Below are positions 54,166 through 64,000 of a stretch of 64,000 nt of DNA, in pieces (positions within the stretch are counted from its first letter, which is position 1; each line of letters begins with the position of its first letter). The DNA lies in the NCBI GenBank assembly GCA_036768485.1, contig JAVLUZ010000639.1, positions 62,001 through 126,000 of the forward strand, given 5' to 3'. Source of the stretch: Mermis nigrescens. Its lineage: Eukaryota; Nematoda; Enoplea; Mermithida; Mermithidae. Position numbers and translations under genes: made by a program. The notes below the pieces were generated by a model. That model saw only the letters and a program-made list of their open reading frames with translations, searched no databases and was not told where the DNA came from.

Positions 54166-54520
54166 ACGATTGATGAACCCATCATGAATTAAAGAAGAAC
54201 AGGTTAATTCGAACATACGTGCACACGATGAACGTTTATAAAGGACCTATGTAGGTACATAACTATCCACAATGCATTTATTGGTTTCTATGTATAGCTT
54301 GAACGAACATTATGTACTTAAATGAATACACTGTGATCGGTCGATGTAAGTTTACATGACTATCATAAAAGAATGTAAGTTAGGCCAATTTACTGTTGCC
54401 TTGATAGAACACTCTGTTCCTAATGCATTGGATAAATGGCATTGGATAAATGTTGTGCTTAACATCAGACAGGTGATCTGTGGAACACATCTGAGCGACA
54501 ATTCTTTATGTACTGTAGGG

Positions 54521-54770
54521 TTTTAGATTAGTAATCTTTTGCTCCCGTGGAGTCGACGTATGTTCTCTATGCAAATTTTTTATTATCATGAGTGATTTAC
54601 ATAGTAGGCGCTTGTTTGGTCGCGAGAATTATTTATTACGGATAGTTTTAGATTAGTAACCTTATGCTCACGTGGAAGTCGACGTTGCATTTCTATGCAA
54701 ATTTTTTATCAATCATATAAGTGATTTACGTTGTTCCGGACAGCGAGAATTGCTTATTCCGGTTGTTTAC
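54521..54770 (+). repeat. Tandem duplication, 125-bp unit
   Basis: TTTTAGATTAGTAA, GTGGA-GTCGACGT, CTATGCAAATTTTTTAT, AGTGATTTAC and GCGAGAATT recur in the same order at 54521 and 54646. Confidence 0.9.
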
Positions 54771-55014
54771 GCTCTACCGTGCTGCTGTGTAATACGCATT
54801 TCGTATATTGGATTGTGATCAAGATTGTTATGCTTTGCGCAGTTGCTGCGTTCTAAGAATGTACCTTAATCTTACAGAAATTAAATAGCTATCCGACGAT
54901 TCGGCGAAACACTGACAATTGGTATAAGATTGTCAATTAGTTAGTATCGAAGGAGCCGGATTAAAAATCTGATAGGTGTGGCGGAGCATTGAAATTAACC
55001 GTTTCGAACAGCGG

Positions 55015-55150
55015 CTAATCAGATTTCGTTTTGACGTGGCACATTTGTGGAACGCTCGAAACTGTTGATATACAAATTTTTATCAGCAGATTTCGTTTCG
55101 ACGTGGCACATTAATCGAACGCTCGAAACTATTGATATACGAAATTTTAT
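55015..55150 (+). repeat. Tandem duplication, ~67-bp unit
   Basis: CAGATTTCGTTT-GACGTGGC, GAACGCTCGAAACT and TTGATATAC occur twice in succession. Confidence 0.9.
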
Positions 55151-55402
55151 CCCGCGACTCCTGAAAGGCGTACGATTGTCTGGATCAGCACGGAAATCAA
55201 GAGATAAAAGTGAGTGAGAATTTACACTTCAGTAATTATAATAATGGTCATGTACACCATCCGGTGATCAATCTTTTTTGTTAGTGTTAGCTAGAGAGGG
55301 AAGGATTACGTATATTTTGACAAATAAGGGTGCTAGCGTCATTTTCTTCCTAAGTCTCTTCTAATATTTATTTTTTAGGCTTAGGCTTAGTATGTGCCTT
55401 CA

Positions 55403-55522
55403 CATTGGTGCCAGGGGATGATGTAAGCCTGAGACAAATGGGGCGAAAATTGCGAAGCGGAAGGCGGCGGAGCAATTTTTGCCCCATCTTTTCTTAGGCT
55501 TAGATCATCCGCTGGCACCAAT
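55403..55522. repeat. Palindromic foldback element 3
   Basis: Arms ATTGGTGCCAGGGGATGATG...GGGGCGAAAATTGC and the inverse; centre GAAGCGGAAGGCGGCGGA. Preceded at 55375 by TTAGGCTTAGGCTTAGTAT, as in element 2. Confidence 0.9.
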
Positions 55523-56024
55523 CTGAAGCCGCACTGAGCTCTAAGATAATTTTGATTAAGGTGAGAATAGCGTTTTAATGCGAATTCAAGTAGGAGTTTT
55601 GAATATAAAAGTTGAAAAAACAGACGGAAATGAAAGTGAGGAAATAAAATTTTTTGAAATTTTTTTTTCAATCAGGCTTTTCCGTCTGTTTTTTCAACTT
55701 TTTATGTTAGAGATACGTGCTTCAAATCGCATAAAAACGCTGTTTTTTGAAATCTGGAACATGGAGCTATTCTAGAATTCGCCCGGTGGCAGCTTTCACC
55801 GGATACTACTTGCTAGTATACGTACCTATAACGTGGCTATCTTAATACATATGTGAACCAGCTACACCAATGCCCGAATTTTTTCATCTTTTTTAACATT
55901 AGGGTATATACAGCATTATGATATATCTATCATATGATATAATCCTTGATTTTCTTCAGGTTTTTTTCTTCATTTTCTTCAGATTCATTAATCAACTTTT
56001 GGGCTAAAGTAGAGGTCGTTCCCG

Positions 56025-56106
56025 CTTAGGTCAATGTATAGATGCTTAGGTCGATGTATAGATGCTTAGGTCGATGTACAGATGCTTAGGTCGATGTATA
56101 GATGCT
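56025..56106 (-). repeat. 20-bp minisatellite, inverted array
   Basis: About four GATGCTTAGGTCGATGTATA units, the reverse complement of the arrays at 51876 and 52395. Confidence 0.88.
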
Positions 56107-56148
56107 AAGTACCATTCCCTCATCACTTCGTTTTTATTTTTCACGAGA

Positions 56149-56218
56149 AGGTGGCTTAGCCGATTGGTAACGTGTTGCGCTGTAGAGCGATAGGTCGGAG
56201 GTCAAAACCTGTCACCTG
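56149..56218 (+). tRNA. tRNA-like sequence, possibly decayed tRNA-Tyr or SINE head
   Basis: AGGTGGC and GTCACCT form a 7-bp acceptor stem (one G-T). Box A-like GGCTTAGCCGATTGGTAACG, an anticodon-loop-like CTGTAGA (would be GTA, Tyr), and box B-like GAGGTCAAAACCT. The T arm is one base short and the anticodon stem is poor, so it is probably not functional. Confidence 0.4.
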
Positions 56219-56350
56219 AAAGTTATTTTCTGTCTCGGGAAAAATCGTGTGAGAACCCTATTGTTAAAAAAAAAGATGGAAAAAATTCACCCTGTATATA
56301 CCCTAATGTTAAAAAAGAAAGAAAAAAATTCGATAGGGGTTAAAGTGAAC

Positions 56351-57320
56351 AAGTACCCAAAGTGCTTGATCTTATATCTTGATTAGGCTTGATGAGTGCG
56401 AAAATAAAACTCAGGATTCATTCATGATTGATTTCTGATGTCTCGACTCTTGTCTCTCGCCCAGTGTTGCCAGGGTCAAAACTTTAAAAACAGACGGCCC
56501 AAAAAAACTACCACGGGCCCCTCAAACAAACTGCCACCCTGTGGTTAAGCATAGGAGTGAAAAACTTCCAAAAAACCAAGAAGCTACCAAAATGGTAGGA
56601 AAACTGCCAACCAACCATGCGCACTCGTCGCGATGTGCTTAACAGTAATTGATGTGTCAATCTTAAAAAGATAACAATTTCTACCTGGCTGAAAACATTA
56701 AGCTAAGCGATTCTTATTTATTGCGAGTTTCTGTGTTTGGCTCAAAGAAACCCCTGATTCCGAATTTTTGATCAGATTTTCTATGCCAACCTCTAAACTA
56801 GCGTTCGATGCACTACCGATTGGCATTTTGAAGCACATTTCAGAGATGAAACTTTCCGAATTGCGAAGATCAAATCAAACCGGTTTACAAAGGCAAAACA
56901 ACCAACAGAAGTGCGGTGGAAAACGGACTCTTCCATTGGTTGAGTTGCATTTGTGAATTGATTTGATTTGACTTTCAATTGAGAAAGCCTTATCTCTAAA
57001 CTGGCTTAAAATTGGCGATAAACTGTGAGAAAAACGCTTTCTAGAAATAGTAGGTGTTTCACACAAGTTTGGGCATAAATTTTAAAACCTGTGTATGTCC
57101 GACAATAAGTCGACAGATTGCGATTATAGCATTGATTTGATATATAATTATCGTAATCTGTCGGCTTACTTTCGAAAAAGTTCGTAAAATTTATGCCCAA
57201 ATGTTAAACACAGCATATAACTGATGTTGCAAACAAGTTAAACTCCGCCGCGGCTTCCATAAGTGGTCTATCGGTATTACCACTCACTTCTCAGAGGGAA
57301 ATAAGGAGTTCGACTTCGCG
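56351..57320. other. Gene-free stretch
   Basis: 56460-56640 has scattered AAACTGCCA/AAAACTACCA motifs. 57060-57200 holds a 70-bp imperfect inverted repeat (TTTGGGCATAAATTTT / AAATTTATGCCCAAA). No gene recognised. Confidence 0.45.
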
Positions 57321-57439
<119 letters not shown>

Positions 57440-58244
57440 GCAAAGAAAAACGCTCCGATGGAACAAAAAAGATGAATAAACTTGGAATTGTGGATTATTA
57501 AGGATGTAGAAGGGACTAGAAAAAAGCTACCTAAAGTCGCAAAATCTGATGAAAATCACGCTTTCTCTAAGCAACGCGAAAAATCGAAGTATATTCTGCG
57601 GCCTCTAAAAAGTGTCTTTTTTAAATAATTTTCAAAGTTTCAGATAATAGTGTATAAACGAAATCTATAATGTTTACTTGTTTTAAATTGCTGGCACGTA
57701 GCAAGGCTGACTAGCTTCGTATCCTGATTGATAGAAAACTAAGTGGTATTGTATTTAAAGTTGTTTAATTTGTTATGAGCATTATAGCAAGCAAAGTAGG
57801 GGCCAATTGATTAGTGCACACAATCGTTACTGGAATGCTACTGAATGCTAATGTTTATGTACTTACATTTAGTCTGTTTTAAGTCAACTTACGCGTTTCC
57901 TACTGTTTTAAACCAATAATTTCTTCAGTTGTCTTGGATGCATCGATGTTTGCTATTTCATTCAATTGGCTTAGAAAGTCTGTTAGTTTACACAATATCG
58001 TTTCCCATAGCTACTGCATGAGCTAACGTGCTGCTTCTTCAATCATTTTTATGATTAAATATTTATTTTAATCTGTTGGCCGCAGAATATACTTCGATTT
58101 TTCGCGTTGCTTAGAGAAAGTGTGATTTTTATCAGATTTTGCGACTTTAGGTAGCTTTTCCTAGTCCCCTCCTTTTACATCCTTAATAATCCACAATTCC
58201 AAGTATATTCATCTTTTTTGTTTTATCGGAGCATTTTTCTTTGC
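57440..58244. mobile_element. 805-bp MITE with 165-bp arms
   Basis: Left arm 57440-57604 (GCAAAGAAAAACGCTCCGAT...) and right arm 58080-58244 are near-perfect inverted copies (CGCAAAATCTGATGAAAATC / TTTTTATCAGATTTTGCG). AT-rich core without open frames. Confidence 0.93.
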
Positions 58245-58864
58245 TAGTTACCTACTTTTAATTAGCAAGATTTGAGTACATCAGTTAGTAAACACATACA
58301 GTAACATGCCACAATAATGACAGCAGTCCAAGAAGGCGGAAAACAATATTGTTCTTAACATCAGCATTATCCTTTTTAAACAAGACAACAGATCAAAGTT
58401 TTTCATCATAAACTTTACGCAAATATCAAGTGTGAGGTAGTGTTATTTTGGTAGCCCAAAAATAATTAAAATATGAAATTGGTATAGTTGACTTATTTTT
58501 AATATGATATAAATATGATATTCTGCTATTTTTCATTTAAAATATGATATATTTTTGATATTTGGTATATATTTATTATACTTTTGGTAGGTAAGTACCT
58601 ATCGTGTAATTTCTGCAGCCATGTAAAAGTAGGTATCTATGTAAGCAAAATACATGTAATTAAGACTCGTTTATTGTATTTCAAAGTCAAGCGACTAATG
58701 CAAGTAATCAATATTTTTTTCGAAGAAAAGCACAAGCATTACATTTCTAGACGCTGTTTAAACAAATTTCATATATTTATAAAACTTTCAAAATTTACGA
58801 GATTAAGTTACAAAATTACATAAATTACTTTCACTTTTCGTCAAATAACAAGATTTCGGAATAA
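58245..58864. other. AT-rich unique sequence
   Basis: Short AATATGATAT repeats at 58470-58580, mirrored by AATATGATATTGG at 59945-60050. No gene. Confidence 0.5.
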
Positions 58865-59415
58865 CGATCAGACATGTGCGTTGGGGATGTGGGGTGTAGA
58901 CCACCCAGAATAGAAAGATGGAAAATTTTGTAGGGAAAATGAGGCAAAATAAAGGCCAAAACCGGATGCAAATTAAAAATTTTCTTCAAAAGTGTTTCAA
59001 ATTGACCAGAAACCGTGTAATATCGTGGTTTTAACGCTATATAAGCGCTTATGCAAGTTATTGAGGTCATTTTGGCCCAACAAGCTGAATTCTTGACCCC
59101 TACCACAAATCGTCCATGCTGTGCACCACAACTGAGCGTGGGGGGTTTAGGGGGTATGCACCCCCCCCCCCGAGAAACCAAAATATCCCCCCCAGAAATC
59201 AAAATACCCCCCAGAATTCAATTTTTGAAATTTTTTGTTTTTTTTTTCGCAATTTTTTGATGCCAATGGATAGTGCTCAATGATAAACTTTGAAAAATGG
59301 TATTTTTTTGCCGTACCACTATTTTTAAGGTCATTTTTTCACCTTTAAAAAATCTTGCACTCCCCTCAGAATGTTCTTGCTGCCCACGTATGCTGTGCAC
59401 CTATGATCACTATTA
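58865..59415 (+). repeat. Family H repeat interrupted by a family A MITE
   Basis: Family H continues across the insertion: ...CGTCCATGCTGTGCAC before and CTATGATCAC after, matching the uninterrupted GCTGTGCATCTATGATTATA at 28070. Confidence 0.8.
59127..59392 (+). mobile_element. MITE family A copy inserted in family H, perfect TSD
   Basis: Ends CACAACTGAGCGTGGGGG and GCCCACGTATG, flanked by identical CTGTGCAC (59119-59126 and 59393-59400). Confidence 0.92.
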
Positions 59416-61100
59416 GCGAATCACAACGGTAAACAATACAGGTGGCAAACAAGAATCGAGAAAACAAGTATAATTTGATGGGTCAATGTCATGTGTTGTG
59501 GTACATACTTACCGACCTAACTGAGATTTTGAAATCTCCCAGATCTACATAGGCCACCCTTAATGAGCTGAGCTTGCCGAAAGTTACGCATTTATCACTA
59601 TCGACAGGATGTCATGTCACTCAATCATACTACACTGCGCTAATTGTATATATGTACACACGATTAACGCAGGTGTACACAAACCTTAACGGACTCTACA
59701 GTATACATATGTACGAGACGAGGTGGCTTGGTTCGGTATATGTACATACATAATTAAGTAGGTACCTATACTGCATGCATACTTAAGTATGTATTATGAA
59801 GATATGACCTGGAAAATACCTACTGCATCATGCTTCGAAATTTGCAGGTAAGGTATAGAGCGAAAGAAGGAAAAAGTGCTACCACTTTGTACCAAAATTA
59901 TATCAAAATTATATCAAAAATATTTTCACATTTTCCGGAGTTTTAATATGATAAGAATATGATATACCAAAATTCTCAGAATTAAAATATGATATTGGTA
60001 GTCCAACAAGTGCCTACCAAAATCATACCAAAATTTATTTTTGGTATATCAAAATAACACTAGTGTGAGGAACACTAACGCTCAGATTTGGAAGTAAAAT
60101 AAATTTGTAGTATAAACTACATACATATTAATGTAAATACAGAGCCGGTCCAAGTTTACTAAAGCAACACGGACACGGGTGTATTCACCTTCGGGACTTA
60201 CTTAGGTACCTAAGTACTTAAATCTGCTCTTAGCGCTGGCCCCAATCGCGTAGTTATAGAAACTTCGATCTTCTGGACCCTTGTAGACCTACGGCGTCGA
60301 CTCCCTCAGCCCTAATATTGCTGGCTGCTTCTTGGCGGGAGTCTTCGCAGCTACGCCCTAGATCCTAGAGTACCTACCTAATCCCGGTATTGCCGCAAGG
60401 TCAGTTGACCTATCTCAATCCCGCTCAAGTTGATGATTTAACTTATTTTCGAGGTTCGAATCAATCAGAAATGTTTTTGGTTCCTAATGTACGAAGCACA
60501 ATGAAATTTGAATACAACACCAACGAGTTCTAAGCTAATCAGTCATCATAAAAGATTAAATAATATTTTTGACCAATTTTGGGATTGAGAAAAGAATATT
60601 GAATTTTGAACGAAATAAATAATCACACGAAATTTGCCTATTCCTTCCACCAAGTACCAAGAAGTCCTCGACGACTGGAGCACCGACCTCACCCTCGGTA
60701 TAAAGAGACCCCTGGGTGGGTGTTTATATTTTAATTCGGTATGTACACACGGCCTAGAGCCGGGAAAGCCAAAACAAAACTAACTACGAAAAAACAAGCC
60801 AACGAGAATAATCGTCAAAACCAACTAGACTAATATCCATCAGGGGATCGATACAGTAAAACGTAAGTTTAAGACAAACAAACATTAGACAAGATTACTT
60901 TTAATTCACATCGAATCTTCTAGATTACGATTATGCGGTAACGAGTAAAACAATTACTATAAACATACACTTAATTCTGATTTACCGGACAAGTATCTTA
61001 TTGATTTTTATATTGAAAATTGGGGAATAGTTGAGAAACTGAAGGCATAGCCACAAGTACACTATCGCGCAATAGCTAATCGTATTTGGTCATGTTACCG
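59416..61100. other. Unassigned, GC-richer region
   Basis: 60230-60420 and 60640-60780 are GC-richer than the background. A plus-strand segment of about 45 codons near 60625-60790 reads STKYQEVLDDWSTDLTLGIK and on to a stop; TATAAAGAGACCCC is embedded in it. It could be the edge of a retroelement or an exon. Confidence 0.3.
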
Positions 61101-61149
61101 CGAACTGCTAAAACTAGTTCGCCACGTGTAACTCTCGCAGTTACATTAA

Positions 61150-64000
61150 CAACAAATGAATAGTGCAAACTTTACACAACTACTAGGTGTAGAGAAAACT
61201 AACAGTCAGATTCCCAATTCTGATTTTACGTAGAACATTTTGAAAAAAATTAAGCTTCCGCAAGGCTCTATAACTAAAGTTAATATGCAGTATAAACTTT
61301 AGACAACCACAGAGTGTAAAGAAAATTTCAGTCGCATCTGATATTACGATCAACATTTATTAAAAATTAAGTCTCCACAATGTCTCGTGGACAAATAAAT
61401 ATCAGATGTAAACCACTTTACACCACTGTTGAGAGCAAACAAACTGGCGTATCACATTTGGTTTCTGCTTCAGTTTTAGACTTGAGATTATGTCCAGACT
61501 TGGCAGAAAACACGCTTAACTCCTCCATTTTTTTGACTTTACACCTCTCAAAAAAGATAAATATTGATGTAAACAAACGCAAGTAGCTGTGACGCGTACC
61601 CCTTAGAAAGTACTTTATTTTTATCCTATTCGACCTCTCGACTTCTGAACAAAGAAAGTGGCAAACAAAAAAATGGACAAACACGTATTTTCCACTGTCC
61701 ACCATATTGTAAACTTTAAAAACCTGAACCTAACGCCTCATTGAGTGTAAATAAATTCACTTCGGGCCAGTTTGTAGCCCTTTGATTGTAGTACGTTTGT
61801 ATATGCCAAACTTATGTTCCGCAAAATATTTGATACAATTTACCAATTAAAATACGAAAAAAACTGTTTTTTCGCCCATTTTACACCTCAGATTTCGAAC
61901 TTAACACCCCCATAAACAACTCAATATTACGTTTATTTGAACGCGGCTTGCTTCGACGTGCAGCCCTTAGAAGTTACTTTATTTCTGTTTTATTGAATTC
62001 ATTCCAACTCATAACTGAAAAAGTTGGCAGAGAAATCTTGGACAAAATCTGTTTTTTACTCATGCACTAGAGTGTAAAGTTTAAATCCTTGGTACTAACT
62101 GCGTATTGATTTTAAAAAGTTTGATGGTAAGCACAAGATAGCCCTAAGTCCTTAAAACATTTCTGTCAGAAAAATTTCTCAAAACTCATAACCGGAGTTA
62201 TTGGCAGACATAAACAAGTTGAAAACTCGACCAAAATGAGTCTTTTCACCTCCAGATTGTCGCACTCTTTACACTCCCATTCGGAGACTAAGGCGAAATT
62301 CAAAAAACAAACAAGTGTTATCTGCAGAACCTAAATAGATGAATAAGTCAAATGAAGTGCATGGTTTTGCCAAAAGTTATTATTCAGAAGATTCGAACCC
62401 ATTATTCTTTTTTTACACCCACATGCGAGAACGGACACGTGAGCCACTGCACCAACTCAACATATCCGGCGATTTCAGCTTGATTATACTATTTTGAAGA
62501 ATATTCATCATTCTACTGAAGTTTAAGAACAGTGCATTTATGATAATAAAAATAATTATTTATTGAAGACGAGTCAAAAACCTCTGAAATAAGAAAAATC
62601 TGATCAAACAATATGCAATACGGAGTTATCTACCGGCATTAGAAAATAGATGTATAATTCAAAGTTCACCTCTTCATACCTCAACAAACACTGGCTGTAG
62701 AAAAGTTTAAAGGTCAGATTCGTTATTCTGGCCTTACGGAGAACATTGTTTTTTAAATTCATCATCCATGATGCTCTGGGCGGAAAAGTGCTTCTCAGTG
62801 TAAACTTTACACTTGTGCTAATAACGTAATATTGGGTGTACAGCAATAAAATAAACCAGGATCTGTAACGCTAAGGTCAGGGCACATTTTAAGCATAATT
62901 AGCATGTTCCGCCTACTTAGCGGAGTAGCTGAATAAATTTCTTTTTTCGTCTCGAACCCTTTACACTTAAACGATCACAGATCAAGAAATATTGCGTAAA
63001 AAGAGAAGAAAAAGGGTTTTGAGATATTGTAATCCTCTACAACATAGAACCAATTGGACTGTACATAAACCGAAAATGAGTTAGATAAGCTGAAGGACAC
63101 GCAAAGAGTGAAAACCCGTAAACTTTACACTTTTGTGCAACAACCATTGAATGTAAAGAAATTTTAAGGTCAGATTCGTAATCTACAGCTTGGGGGCAAC
63201 ATTTTTTAAAAAAATTGGCCCGTCCGCAAATTATTTGATTTTTCGGTTTACACTTTACACACTCATTGCTAAATTGGTATTAGGTGTAAACAAAAAAATC
63301 CACATCGAGTTTTTAATTATCTATCGTTTAAAAAAACCGCACCTCCCAGCGTGTGTGCCGTTGTTGCTGTGAGGGAGGACACAAATTTCGCGACTCGCTG
63401 TGATACAGCTTTATGTTAAAAAAGGATGATCAGTAATAAACAATACATAAGAGACACACAAAGTACATTATGGCTGCCTACTTTTGTCTATAACAGAGTT
63501 TTAGAATATTTTGTTGGTCTCATAGCGAAAATTAGTGCTTGATTAAATTATTTTGAAAAACGTTTCTCATTTCAGTCAATATTACCAGTATTGCACATTT
63601 CTAAATAAAATAATGATTTCTTAGATGAAAATCAAAAAACTTTCAAAATAAAAAATCTTACTAAAAAATATGCAATACGGAGTTATATATTGGCATTACC
63701 AAAGATGTGCATAATTCATACTTTTCCTATTTACAGCGCTACAACCAACGGTTGTAGAAGAAATTAAACGTCAGATTCATTATTTTAAAGCCATGGAGTA
63801 CATTTTTTTCAATATTCACCATTTATGGCGCTCTGGGCGAAAAAATTTTTCAGTGTAAAGTTTACACCTGCACTGATAACGCAATATTAATTGTAAAGAA
63901 ACAAAATAAATTTTGACGTGTAGCGCTTAGGACGAGATACATTTTAAAGATAATTACCACGTTCTGTCTACTAAGTGGAGAATATGGCAGGAAAACAATA
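61150..64000. repeat. Degenerate tandem repeats rich in GTGTAAA/TTTACAC
   Basis: A unit of about 1.06 kb is recognisable: ATATGCAATACGGAGTTAT at 62611 and 63668, GCTCTGGGCG(G)AAAA, then CAGTGTAAA-TTTACAC and GTTC-G-CTAC--AG-GGAG. Shorter related pieces occur at 61200-61450 and 62200-62290. Continues past the window end. Confidence 0.8.

Larger units (their letters stand above)
55887..56325. mobile_element. Nested ~440-bp element with inverted ends
   Basis: Ends CATCTTTTTTAACATTAGGG and CCCTAATGTTAAAAAAGAAA, both next to TGTATATAC. It carries an inverted array of the 20-bp minisatellite (56025-56106) and a tRNA-like sequence, and interrupts the right arm of the larger composite. Confidence 0.75.
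53308..56350. mobile_element. ~3-kb inverted-repeat composite
   Basis: The left arm (53308-53370: GTTCACTTTAACCCCTATCG, then GCTGGTTCACATATGTATTA) reappears inverted on the right as 55845-55890 plus 56330-56350. The right arm is split by a nested element (55887-56325). The interior holds two palindromic foldbacks, tandem duplications and a tRNA-like sequence. No coding region. Confidence 0.7.

Overview
The window is animal nuclear DNA. It holds three recognisable intron-containing genes in a sea of short inverted-repeat transposons and microsatellites. I see no prokaryotic gene organisation, rRNA or CRISPR. The secreted NPC2-type protein, the seipin and the Lifeguard/TMBIM protein, with multi-kilobase introns, fit an arthropod best, probably an insect; that placement is an inference from protein resemblance and is not proven.

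Layout. 1.1-17.9 kb (+): a Lifeguard/TMBIM (Bax-inhibitor-1 superfamily) membrane protein gene. Seven coding exons are located, and the exon for the second membrane segment could not be found between 6.07 and 13.97 kb. 18-29.8 kb: no gene, several MITEs and a 3.5 kb nested composite inverted-repeat element. 29.8-37.5 kb (-): a complete four-exon NPC2 (ML-domain) gene, 168 residues, all six family cysteines present. 39.2-49.0 kb (-): a complete three-exon seipin gene, 348 residues, with both membrane segments and the NVS glycosylation site. Seipin ends only 1.7 kb upstream of NPC2, on the same strand. 50.5-56.4 kb: a dense block of long palindromes, TTAGGC-like motifs, a 20-bp minisatellite, tRNA-like sequences and nested inverted repeats. 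57.3-59.4 kb: further MITEs. 61-64 kb: degenerate ~1 kb tandem repeats rich in GTGTAAA/TTTACAC.

The three genes are linked only loosely: NPC2 moves sterol in the endolysosome, seipin organises lipid droplets at the ER, and Lifeguard proteins act in ER/Golgi membranes in calcium and cell-death control. The most striking non-genic signal is a 13-bp self-complementary motif, GGCGCGAAGCGCC. It recurs in many otherwise different repeat families and carries at its centre the heptamer GCGAAGC, a known ultra-stable DNA mini-hairpin. Several MITE families could be delimited exactly from target-site duplications read in the sequence (8 bp for four families, TTAA for one).
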